Shown piece by piece: positions 19,061-26,602 of a stretch of DNA of 64,000 nt. The notes beneath the pieces are model-generated. The model ran no database searches, had not been told where the DNA came from, and saw nothing but the letters and a program-made list of their open reading frames with translations. The translations under genes were made by a program, and so were the position numbers. The stretch's first letter is position 1; every line of letters starts with the position of its first letter. This DNA comes from a virus: IMG/VR virus record IMGVR_UViG_3300023174_003623, positions 62,001 through 126,000 of that record, one strand, 5' to 3'.

Positions 19061-20398
19061 ATGGCAAATAATACATTTCAAATAAAAAGAACAACTATAT
19101 CTGGTCGTACACCAAATACAACTAGTTCTGCAAATAGTTCATATATTAATATTGGTGAATTAGCATTAAATCTTACGGATTCAATTCTTTATAGCGCCAA
19201 TTCCACTAGTGGTTTAATAACTGTCGGTTCAAATTTAACTTCCACTTCTATTGGTGGCGGTGCTCTAATTGCTAACTCCTCTAGAATTACTATTACGGGC
19301 GTTCCATTGTCTGCTAATGGTAGTGTTGGTACTCAAGGTCAAGTATTAGCGAGTAATGGTTCTACAGGATCTCCATATTGGAAAGACGACGCCACTGGCG
19401 GAGGTGGTGGTTCCCCCGGTGGATCTACTACACAAATTCAATTTAATGATGCTAGTGCATTTGGTGGTTCTGCTGGATTTACTTTTAATAAGACTACGAA
19501 TAACGTAACTATTGCTAATACGTTATTCGTGACTACTCGTGTTAATACCGCAACTTTAGATGTTACCAGTCGAGCAAACGTTGGCGCTAACGTTCAATTA
19601 TCTACAAGTAATTTATCCATAGCAAATAGCACATTTCGGGTTGATTTAACTGCAAAAACGTTAGTAATAGATAATTTAGCAGCCCAAGCAGCTATTGTAA
19701 ATTCAAGTATAATAAAAATAAACGGTCCCGGTGGCACATCTTCCTCAATGGATTCAAATACTTTTGGATTTGGTTTTGAAAGTTTTTGGACGTATGATGC
19801 TCCAAGCAGTGGAAGTACGCTTTATTTTACTAATGGAGGAGATGGCAGTTCAAATTTAGTGCCCAATGGTTTAACTCTTACTGCTTTAGATGGTTATGGC
19901 ACTCCTACTGGTAGTTATACTGTGTATAGTTCAGGAACTTATGGGAGCGCAATTGTTAGTTATTATGCAGAACCAGTCAGTTTATTTACTTATAATTTTG
20001 CTCTTGGTCCTACTAAATTATCTTTTAGTGCTGCATCTAGACCAAACTTGATAAATTTATATATTGATACTCCTGATGCTCCAACAGGAACATATAATAC
20101 TGGACAATTAGACTTATTTAAATATTCTGCAACAAATTTGAATAATAAAGATAAAGGTATGTCGGTTGTTTCTGATAGAATAACTGCATATACTTATGAC
20201 TCTGGTGGAGTATCTTCTACAGTTTATGAAGCAAATGGAAGTGGGTTTTATCATACTGGTACTGTAAATATTGGTAATTCAACTGTAAACTCAACGATAA
20301 ATTCAACAAGTTTTAAATTTTCAGATTCAACAACACAAACATCTGCTGCAACGCTTGGTATAATATATGCTACTGCGGCAGGTTTTGCTATGCCATAA
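19061..20398 (+). CDS. Tail fibre protein
   Basis: A 445-residue fibre. The N terminus (MANNTFQIKRTTISG, then NIGELALNLTD) is a sequence relative of the fibre at 17209, so both probably attach at equivalent sites. Residues about 90-110 (VPLSANGSVGTQGQVLASNG) and 124-155 (TQIQFNDASAFGG, GFTFNKTTNN) are modules also present in the propeller fibre. The rest is a unique beta-rich domain (FGFGFESFWTYDAPSSGSTLY) and a C-terminal SDSTTQTSAATLG motif of the kind that often precedes the tip of phage fibres. The function is receptor contact by inference. Confidence 0.75.
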   Translation: MANNTFQIKRTTISGRTPNTTSSANSSYINIGELALNLTDSILYSANSTSGLITVGSNLTSTSIGGGALIANSSRITITGVPLSANGSVGTQGQVLASNGSTGSPYWKDDATGGGGGSPGGSTTQIQFNDASAFGGSAGFTFNKTTNNVTIANTLFVTTRVNTATLDVTSRANVGANVQLSTSNLSIANSTFRVDLTAKTLVIDNLAAQAAIVNSSIIKINGPGGTSSSMDSNTFGFGFESFWTYDAPSSGSTLYFTNGGDGSSNLVPNGLTLTALDGYGTPTGSYTVYSSGTYGSAIVSYYAEPVSLFTYNFALGPTKLSFSAASRPNLINLYIDTPDAPTGTYNTGQLDLFKYSATNLNNKDKGMSVVSDRITAYTYDSGGVSSTVYEANGSGFYHTGTVNIGNSTVNSTINSTSFKFSDSTTQTSAATLGIIYATAAGFAMP

Positions 20399-20410
20399 AG
20401 GAGATATACA

Positions 20411-21175
20411 ATGCCTAGTAATATTAGTCCAATTTATACAAGAGAAGGAGACATTCAAGGTGGCGTTTTACTACAAAACCTTGCAAATGATTACTCCGGT
20501 CAGAGTGCAAACACTGTTCCCGTTTTCACTGCGAATGCTACGAATGGTGGTTTCGTTCAACGTTTAAGATTTAAAGCTGCGAACTCAGTATCTACTGCTT
20601 CGGTTGTTCGTATATACATTAATGAAGGCGTTTTAAATTTAACAGGTCTCGGTGCTCAGCCAACTTCTGTCACTGGCGTAGCGAGTTCGACTGGTGGGAG
20701 TTTATCTAATGGTACTTTTTTTGCTAGAGTGCAAACTGTAGATCAATATGGCGGATTCGGCCCAATATCTACTGAATCTTCGGGCGTTACAGTTACTAGC
20801 GGTACAGGTGTTGGCAGTATAACATGGCAATGGACAGCTTCAGCAAACGTACAATCATATAGATTATTTGTCGGTCCAGTTACTGGTGGTGAATATACAA
20901 CTTTCAATGGAACAGCAGCCAATTCATATGTACAAACTACATCAAACGGCAGTGCAATTGGCACAGTTGAAGACTTCACTTATACTAATATGCTTATAGG
21001 TGAAGTTTCTTTACCTATTGTTACAGCATCAGCTACAGCAGCCACTACAGATATTGATTATCCATTAAATATTGCTCTTCCTCCGGGTTATAGAATTTTA
21101 GTTGGATTAAATTCAACAACAGGTTTTACTGGTGGTAATGGTTGGATTTGCACGACAATTGGAGGCAAATATTAA
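20411..21175 (+). CDS. Fibre-tip-associated beta protein
   Basis: A 254-residue protein with a strong AAGGAGAT ribosome site. It begins MPSNISPIYTREGDIQGG and continues as a compact beta-rich protein. It contains a fibronectin type III-like segment at about residues 80-180 (SNGTFFARVQTVDQYGG, TWQWTASANVQSYRLFVG). The end (IDYPLNIALPPGYRILVGLN, GWICTTIGGKY) resembles small virion proteins co-encoded with glycine-rich tip proteins. Its stop codon overlaps the start of the glycine-rich gene at 21175 (TAATG), implying coupled synthesis. The exact function is unknown. Confidence 0.65.
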   Translation: MPSNISPIYTREGDIQGGVLLQNLANDYSGQSANTVPVFTANATNGGFVQRLRFKAANSVSTASVVRIYINEGVLNLTGLGAQPTSVTGVASSTGGSLSNGTFFARVQTVDQYGGFGPISTESSGVTVTSGTGVGSITWQWTASANVQSYRLFVGPVTGGEYTTFNGTAANSYVQTTSNGSAIGTVEDFTYTNMLIGEVSLPIVTASATAATTDIDYPLNIALPPGYRILVGLNSTTGFTGGNGWICTTIGGKY

Positions 21176-22152
21176 TGTTAGATGTATTTCATGTACCGGA
21201 TAATCCAAAAACCAATCAGCAAATATTTGTTGGCACTTCCATGACAAATGGTACTAGTTGGGCAACATGGGTTAAACCGCGTGGAGTATCATTTGTTCAT
21301 ATTATAGCAATAGGAGGGGGCGGCGGAGGTGGCAGTGGAACATCTGGTGCAGTTTCAACTGCCGCTGGAGGTGGTGGTGGTGGTTCTGGAGCACAGTGTA
21401 ATTTTATCTATCCAGCATGGGCATTGCCTGATATTCTATATGTGTCTGCTGGAGCTGGAGGAAGAGGTGGCGCTGCTGCTGTAACTGCATCTGGTTCAGC
21501 AGGAACTCTTGGCATTAATTCATATGTGGCGTTTAATCCTAATATTAATCTTGTAGGAAATATTATAGCTCAAGGAAATGGTGGTGGTGCAGGTGGCGGC
21601 GGAACTGCTGGCGCAGCGGGTTCAGCAGGCGGCGCAGCGGGTGCAACTGCTATTGGTAATGCTTGGTTTGCTGGTGCCGGATTTCCTGCATTTGGAACAG
21701 CCGCTACAAATATTTCTTTAGCAGGAATGGCTGGTTCCGCTGGGGGCGGTGCTGTGGCTGGAGTTGCTACGACTTCGACTACGACGGGTTTGTTAGTTAC
21801 TGGTGGTTCTGGAGGAGCAGGGCTGGGCGCAGCAGCATCAACCGGATTTGCTGGAGGAGTTATAACTATGACGAATGTTATAGTTGCAAGTATCCCCGGT
21901 GGTACAGCCTCAGGTAGTGTAACTGGATCTGGAGGACAAGGTACAAATGGATATAGAGTAAATCCTAAATTTTTATTTTTCTTAGGCGGAACTGGAGGAG
22001 GGAGCAGCGGTGCAACTTCTGGTAATGGGGGTGACGGTGGTTCTGGTGCTAATGGATGTGGTGGTGGCGGAGGGGGCGGATGTATTACAGGTGGTACATC
22101 TGGTAGAGGTGGTAATGGCGGAGATGGTATCGTTATCATGACAGCATGGTAA
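21175..22152 (+). CDS. Glycine-rich adhesin-like protein, copy 1
   Basis: A 325-residue protein. The start at 21175 is chosen because the paralogue at 22175 opens with the same peptide (MLDVFHVPDNPKTNQQIF versus MLDVFHVPGNPKTNQQIF). An upstream in-frame start at 21142 lies inside the preceding gene and has no counterpart. After a conserved N-terminal domain (residues 1-45), the protein is dominated by poly-Gly and Gly-Ala stretches separated by conserved islands (GAQCNFIYPAWALPDILYVS, NPKFLFFLGGTGG), ending in GGNGGDGIVIMTAW. Glycine-rich tandem segments are known from the gp38 adhesins of T-even phages, which form polyglycine-II sandwiches. A tail-tip adhesin role is inferred. Confidence 0.75.
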   Translation: MLDVFHVPDNPKTNQQIFVGTSMTNGTSWATWVKPRGVSFVHIIAIGGGGGGGSGTSGAVSTAAGGGGGGSGAQCNFIYPAWALPDILYVSAGAGGRGGAAAVTASGSAGTLGINSYVAFNPNINLVGNIIAQGNGGGAGGGGTAGAAGSAGGAAGATAIGNAWFAGAGFPAFGTAATNISLAGMAGSAGGGAVAGVATTSTTTGLLVTGGSGGAGLGAAASTGFAGGVITMTNVIVASIPGGTASGSVTGSGGQGTNGYRVNPKFLFFLGGTGGGSSGATSGNGGDGGSGANGCGGGGGGGCITGGTSGRGGNGGDGIVIMTAW

Positions 22153-22174
22153 TTTTCATAGGAGTCATATATTA

Positions 22175-23170
22175 ATGTTAGATGTATTTCATGTACCGGG
22201 TAATCCAAAAACCAATCAGCAAATATTTTATCCCAATAATCTAGCATCCGCTAGTGCTACTGCATTTCAAACATGGGTTAAACCGCGTGGAGTAAATTTT
22301 GTGCATATATTTGCATTAGGTGCTGGGGGAGGAGGTAGTAGTGGAGCAGTTGGATCAAATTCATTAGCTGGTGGAGGAGGTGGTGGTGCTTCTGGAGCAC
22401 AGTGTAATTTATTATATCCTGCATGGTTATTGCCTGATGTGCTTTATATTTCAGTCGGAGTTGGTGGAAGAGGCGGCGCTAGTAGAGTTTCAACACTCGG
22501 AGCTGGTAATGTAGGAACTAATGGAATAACCAGTCAGGTATTGTTATATCCAGATAGTTCGCTTGCAGGAAATTACATAGCACGAGCCAATTTTGGGAGT
22601 GGTTCAGCAACTGCTCCCACTAACGTTCCTGCTGGTGGTGTTGGTGGTGTCGCTGGCGCAGTCGCAGCTATTTCTAGTGCTTGGTTTGCAGGTTTATCTA
22701 TTGCTGGATGGGGCACGGCTGCTACAAATATTTCTTTAGCAGGGCAAACTGGAGCCACTGGAGGAACAACTTCGTTCCCTGTATCTTCATCGGCTCCAGC
22801 GACTGGATTATTAGTTACTTGTGGATCGGGTGGTGCTGGATTGGGTGCTGCCGGTTTAGTTGGAAGCAACGGTGGGAATATAAACAATGTAACTATTCTT
22901 CCCACTAATGTTCTCGGTGGTGTTGCATCAACATCGTTAACTGGGAATGGAGGTTCAGGAACTAATGGGTTTAGAGCAGATCCTAAGTTTTTATTTTTCT
23001 TAGGCGGAACTGGTGGTGCTAGTGGTGGCGGTAATGGCGGTAATGGCGGTAATGGCGGAGATGGTTATTATGGATGTGGTGGAGGTGGAGGTGGAGCCGC
23101 ATTAACAGGCTTTTCAAGTGGTGCCGGCGGTAATGGCGGAGATGGTATCGTTATCATGACAGCATGGTAA
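22175..23170 (+). CDS. Glycine-rich adhesin-like protein, copy 2
   Basis: A 331-residue tandem paralogue of the previous gene, preceded by CATAGGAGTC. The first 20 codons and last 15 codons are nearly identical in DNA to copy 1, and the islands GAQCNLLYPAWLLPDVLYIS and DPKFLFFLGGTGG are conserved. The intervening sequence has diverged strongly in length and residues. This is the pattern expected of duplicated host-recognition tips under diversifying selection. The long frames on the other strand are mere complements of glycine codons. Confidence 0.75.
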   Translation: MLDVFHVPGNPKTNQQIFYPNNLASASATAFQTWVKPRGVNFVHIFALGAGGGGSSGAVGSNSLAGGGGGGASGAQCNLLYPAWLLPDVLYISVGVGGRGGASRVSTLGAGNVGTNGITSQVLLYPDSSLAGNYIARANFGSGSATAPTNVPAGGVGGVAGAVAAISSAWFAGLSIAGWGTAATNISLAGQTGATGGTTSFPVSSSAPATGLLVTCGSGGAGLGAAGLVGSNGGNINNVTILPTNVLGGVASTSLTGNGGSGTNGFRADPKFLFFLGGTGGASGGGNGGNGGNGGDGYYGCGGGGGGAALTGFSSGAGGNGGDGIVIMTAW

Positions 23171-23172
23171 AA

Positions 23173-23180
23173 CATAAATA
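23173..23180 (+). promoter_or_regulatory. Late-promoter-like octamer CATAAATA
   Basis: One mismatch from TATAAATA, 35 bases before the neck gene gp13 and just after the last fibre gene. A second near match (TATAAATG) overlaps the gp13 start codon at 23208. Confidence 0.45.
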
Positions 23181-23207
23181 GAATAAACTATATTACCGGA
23201 GATATAA

Positions 23208-23948
23208 ATGGCTGCACCTACTACACGAGATCAATTTAAAGCCTATTGTCTTAGACGATTAGGTGCTCCAGTCATTGAAATTAATGTAGACGACGATCAA
23301 GTAGAAGATCGTGTAGATGATGCTTTGCGTTATTATTGGGACTATCATTTTGATGGTACTGATAAAGTTTATTATAAACACTTAGTTACTGAAACTGATA
23401 GAACTAATAAGTATATTACTATACCTGAAAATATTATTGGTGCAATTAATGTTTTTCCAATTGCAGATCCATCAATTCGTTCAGATGATCTTTTCAATAT
23501 TCGATATCAAATTGCTTTAAATGATTTGTATACACTTACCTCTGTATCAATGGTTCCATATTATATGGTCATGGAGCATCTTTCTTTAATTGCAGAGATG
23601 TTAGTCGGAAAACAACTTATCCGTTATAATCGTCATAAGAATCGTCTTTATGTCGATATGGATTGGAATTCTATCTCAAATGAATATCTTCTTATTGAAG
23701 CATATGAAGTTGTAGATCCCACAACTTATGTGGATGTTTGGAAAGATCAATGGCTAATGAGATATGCTACTGCTTTAATTAAACGCCAATGGGGTTCTAA
23801 TTTAACTAAGTTTGTAGGAATGCAACTTCCCGGTGGTCTAACATTTAACGGTGAAAAAATTTATAACGATGCTGTAGCCGAAATACAAGATTTAGAAGAT
23901 AAGATGATTTCGAGTTATTCATTGCCGGTTATGGATATGGTAGGCTAG
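23208..23948 (+). CDS. gp13: gp13-like neck/head completion protein
   Basis: A 246-residue protein. The N-terminal block (FKAYCLRRLGAPVIEINVDDDQVEDRVDDALRYYWDYH, residues about 9-46) is highly characteristic of the T4-superfamily gp13 neck protein, which with gp14 closes the filled head and forms the connector to the tail. It is shorter than T4 gp13 (about 309 residues) but typical of exo-T4 phages. It is the first gene of the conserved 13-14-15-16-17 cluster. The gp14 gene that normally follows directly is displaced by an inserted homing endonuclease gene. Confidence 0.9.
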   Translation: MAAPTTRDQFKAYCLRRLGAPVIEINVDDDQVEDRVDDALRYYWDYHFDGTDKVYYKHLVTETDRTNKYITIPENIIGAINVFPIADPSIRSDDLFNIRYQIALNDLYTLTSVSMVPYYMVMEHLSLIAEMLVGKQLIRYNRHKNRLYVDMDWNSISNEYLLIEAYEVVDPTTYVDVWKDQWLMRYATALIKRQWGSNLTKFVGMQLPGGLTFNGEKIYNDAVAEIQDLEDKMISSYSLPVMDMVG

Positions 23949-23959
23949 TTACCCCATTT

Positions 23960-23967
23960 TATAAATA
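23960..23967 (+). promoter_or_regulatory. Late promoter TATAAATA of GIY-YIG gene, inside hairpin arm
   Basis: An exact late octamer 24 bases before the endonuclease start codon. It lies wholly within the 5' arm of the hairpin at 23960-23992. T4 late transcripts begin about six bases after the octamer, which would be in the hairpin loop. Confidence 0.7.
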
Positions 23968-23992
23968 CTCTAAAACAATAGGAGTATTTGTA
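23960..23992 (+). promoter_or_regulatory. RBS-sequestering hairpin before GIY-YIG gene
   Basis: The 5' arm 23960-23970 (TATAAATACTC) pairs with 23982-23992 (GAGTATTTGTA) over 11 base pairs with one T-G wobble; the loop is 11 bases. The 3' arm holds GGAG of the ribosome site and runs to the start codon. Read-through transcripts from upstream would hide the start region, while transcripts from the embedded late promoter would lack the 5' arm. Confidence 0.75.
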
Positions 23993-24666
23993 TGGAAAAA
24001 TATGGATTTGTATATATTTGGAGAGATCGTAAACATAATAGATATTATATAGGATCTCATTGGGGAACTGAATGCGATGGATATGTTTGTAGTTCTAAAT
24101 GGATGAATAAATCTTATAATAGAAGACCCAAAGATTTTAAAAGAAAAATTTTAGTTAAAATATATTCGTCTAAAAATGAATTATTAGAACAAGAATATAG
24201 GTGGCTTTCATTAATATCAGATGAGGAATTAGGTAAAAAATATTACAATTTTACTAAACATAAAAATGGACATTGGACAGCAGAAGATTATGAAAAAGAT
24301 ATAAGAAGAAGGATATCTCTTAAAACCAAAGAAGCAATGCAAAGACCAGAAGTTCGGCAGAAATATGAAGAAGGTTTAAAGACGAGAGATTGTCGTTCTT
24401 CAGATCTAGAAGTACGGGCAAAAAGAAGCTCATCTATGAAAGGTAAGAATAGAGGAGTTTTAAATAAATTGGAATCGTTATCAAAAGCATGGGAAACTAA
24501 TCGCGGAAAATCTTTATCACAAGATCACAAAGATAAAATCAAATCTGCTGGAATGTTTACGCAACTAAATAATAAACGTGTTACATGTACAGTATGTGGG
24601 TTTGAAGGTAATCCGGGTAATATTGGAAGATACCACAATAACAAATGTAAGAAAAGTATAAAATAA
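23992..24666 (+). CDS. GIY-YIG homing endonuclease (Seg-like)
   Basis: A 224-residue free-standing endonuclease. The GIY-YIG core is at residues 4-21 (YGFVYIW then YYIGSHWG), followed by a basic middle region with a KTKEAM and KGKNRGV DNA-binding stretch. A C-terminal zinc finger (CTVCGFEGNPGNIGRYHNNKC) is typical of phage GIY-YIG enzymes. It sits exactly between gp13 and gp14, which are otherwise adjacent, so it is a mobile insertion that probably cuts the corresponding junction in related phages. Its stop codon abuts the gp14 start (TAAATG). Expression appears to be set by its own late promoter and hairpin. Confidence 0.9.
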   Translation: MEKYGFVYIWRDRKHNRYYIGSHWGTECDGYVCSSKWMNKSYNRRPKDFKRKILVKIYSSKNELLEQEYRWLSLISDEELGKKYYNFTKHKNGHWTAEDYEKDIRRRISLKTKEAMQRPEVRQKYEEGLKTRDCRSSDLEVRAKRSSSMKGKNRGVLNKLESLSKAWETNRGKSLSQDHKDKIKSAGMFTQLNNKRVTCTVCGFEGNPGNIGRYHNNKCKKSIK

Positions 24667-25398
24667 ATGTGCCCTACCAGCGTTTTCTTCAATAACTTCG
24701 CAAGTTCTATGGAACAGAACTTGATTGAAAATTTGATTATCGAGTCAATTCGTATACATGGTCACGACATTTATTATATCCCAAGAGTATTGAAAAATAA
24801 AGATGAAATTTATGGAGAAGATAGTATCTCGGAATATAATGCCTCATATTTTGTTGAAGTTTATATTAAAGATATATCTGGATTTCAAGGTGAAGGCGAT
24901 TTTTTATCTAAATTTAATCTTCAAATTAGAGACCAAATAACATTTACTATAGCTCGTAGAACATTCTTTGATGAAATCTCCAGTTCTGATGAAATTGCCA
25001 GACCCCGTGAAGGAGATCTCATTTATCTCCCATTAAATAAAAAAATATTTGTAATTAAATTTGTTGAGCATGAATCAATTTTTTATCAATTAGGCGCACT
25101 ACAAACATTTGACATGATCTGTGAACTTTGGGAATACTCTAACGAAATTCTTAATACGGGTATTACAGAAATTGATTCTAAACAAAAACTATATTCTTTT
25201 GATTTTTCAAATTACAATCTATTAACTCAAGATTTATTTGCGATTCAAGATGAAGATGGTTATGATATTATTCAAGAGCAATTTGATTTTGTGACTCAAG
25301 TGGGTGATGCTTTTGAGGATAATACAGAACTTGAATTAGAAGCAGATGAGGTAATCGATTTTACAGCAATAGACCCCTTTAGTGAAGGTAATTATTAA
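24667..25398 (+). CDS. gp14: gp14-like neck protein
   Basis: A 243-residue protein. Residues about 5-40 (FFNNFASSMEQNLIENLIIESIRIHGHDIYYIPR) and the EVYIKDISGFQGEGDFLSKFNLQIRDQ segment identify the T4-superfamily gp14 neck protein (T4 about 256 residues), partner of gp13 in completing the head after packaging. The start codon follows the endonuclease stop immediately, and only a poor ribosome site (AAGAAAAG) lies upstream. Its translation may therefore depend on ribosomes ending the endonuclease. An internal Met at 24709 is a less likely start because it would cut into the conserved N terminus. Confidence 0.9.
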   Translation: MCPTSVFFNNFASSMEQNLIENLIIESIRIHGHDIYYIPRVLKNKDEIYGEDSISEYNASYFVEVYIKDISGFQGEGDFLSKFNLQIRDQITFTIARRTFFDEISSSDEIARPREGDLIYLPLNKKIFVIKFVEHESIFYQLGALQTFDMICELWEYSNEILNTGITEIDSKQKLYSFDFSNYNLLTQDLFAIQDEDGYDIIQEQFDFVTQVGDAFEDNTELELEADEVIDFTAIDPFSEGNY

Positions 25399-25400
25399 TA

Positions 25401-26237
25401 ATGTTTAATACTTTTTATCACGGCACAATAAGAAAGTATATTGTTGCTTTCGGAACTCTTTTTAATGACATTTATATTAATCGTGTAAATTCCGATGATG
25501 AAAATGTTCAAACAATGAAAGTACCATTATCCTATGGGCCAAAGGAAAAGTTTTTATCACGATTAGATGGAGATCCCGAATTAAATAGACCAGTTGCTAT
25601 AGTTCTCCCTAGAATGGCTTTTGAATTGGTTACTATATCATATGATCCTGAAAGAAAATTAAATACACTCAATCGAAGTATTTCACAGAGCACGAATGAT
25701 ACAACTCAGTCATCATACCAATATCAATCTGTTCCTTATAATTTTGGAATTACTTTAGATATAATGACAAAAAACGCAGATGATGCAACTAGAATAGTAG
25801 AACAAATACTTCCATATTTTACACCTCAATGGACATTTAGTATTAACTTGATACCTGAATTAGCCGTACAAGTAGACGTACCTGTAATTTTAAATACAAC
25901 AAGTTTACAAGATACTTATGAAGGTGATTATCTCAACCGTAGAGCTATTGTTTGGTCTCTTGGATTTACGATAAAAGGGTATCTATTTGGTCCCACTAAA
26001 AAAGGTGGGATTATTAAAAGAGCATATACTAATTTTTATATACCTTCTACAAATACTGCCAGTGAAGGTGTAGGAAATACTGCGATATCTGAAAGAACTA
26101 CAATAACACCCGGACTTTTGGCAAATGGCTCTCCAACTTCAAACTCAAGTCAATCAATAGATATTTCTCTTATTGATGCTAATGATGATTACGGATATAT
26201 AGTAGAATTTGATAGTATTTCGGATATCATCGTATGA
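25401..26237 (+). CDS. gp15: gp15-like tail terminator / sheath stabiliser
   Basis: A 278-residue protein. It opens MFNTFYHGTIRKYIVAFGTLFNDIYINR and continues with VPLSYGPKEKFLSRL and VAIVLPRMAFEL, the diagnostic blocks of T4-superfamily gp15 (T4 272 residues). gp15 caps the completed tail tube and sheath and joins the tail to the neck. It follows gp14 by 2 bases and overlaps gp16 by 4 bases. The C-terminal 50 residues are polar and low in complexity. Confidence 0.9.
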   Translation: MFNTFYHGTIRKYIVAFGTLFNDIYINRVNSDDENVQTMKVPLSYGPKEKFLSRLDGDPELNRPVAIVLPRMAFELVTISYDPERKLNTLNRSISQSTNDTTQSSYQYQSVPYNFGITLDIMTKNADDATRIVEQILPYFTPQWTFSINLIPELAVQVDVPVILNTTSLQDTYEGDYLNRRAIVWSLGFTIKGYLFGPTKKGGIIKRAYTNFYIPSTNTASEGVGNTAISERTTITPGLLANGSPTSNSSQSIDISLIDANDDYGYIVEFDSISDIIV

Positions 26238-26599
26238 AATCAGATAAAATTATATCAAACGCTTTAGATATTGAAGAGTTTGAAGAATGCTCAACAGTTA
26301 TTCGTCAAACTGAAGAAGATGATTATGAATTTGCTCGTAGAAATCTTAAAGAACTTTTAATTAAAGGTTCTCTTGCTCTTGATAAAATGATTGAAGTGGC
26401 AGACCTATCTCAACATCCTCGTAGTTATGAGGTTGTATCTACCTTAATAAATTCCTTGTCTGCTTCAAATAAAGATCTTTTAGAATTAACTGTCAAGAAA
26501 AAAAGAATTGAAAAATCAGATAATAAAGAACAAACTGTTAATAATAATCTATTCATAGGATCTACTGCGGAGCTTCAGAAACTTTTGAAAGGCGAATAA
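26234..26599 (+). CDS. gp16: gp16-like small terminase subunit
   Basis: A 121-residue, helical, acidic-then-basic protein in the canonical place between gp15 and gp17. Segments YEFARRNLKELLIKGSLALDKMIEVA and PRSYEVVSTLINSLSASNKDLLEL match the conserved central region of T4-like small terminases. These form a ring that regulates the ATPase and nuclease of gp17 during headful packaging. It is shorter than T4 gp16 (164 residues), as in marine relatives. It overlaps gp15 by an ATGA. Confidence 0.85.
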   Translation: MKSDKIISNALDIEEFEECSTVIRQTEEDDYEFARRNLKELLIKGSLALDKMIEVADLSQHPRSYEVVSTLINSLSASNKDLLELTVKKKRIEKSDNKEQTVNNNLFIGSTAELQKLLKGE

Positions 26600-26602
26600 A
26601 AT

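Noticed and set aside
10471-20398. Diversity-generating retroelement suspected because of Mtd-like fibre N termini
   Set aside because: No reverse transcriptase or template/variable repeat pair is visible; variation in the genes looks like repeat recombination. An element outside the window cannot be excluded.
21570-22247. Proline-rich minus-strand open frame
   Set aside because: Direct antisense of GGN glycine codons in the two adhesin-like genes; composition artefact.
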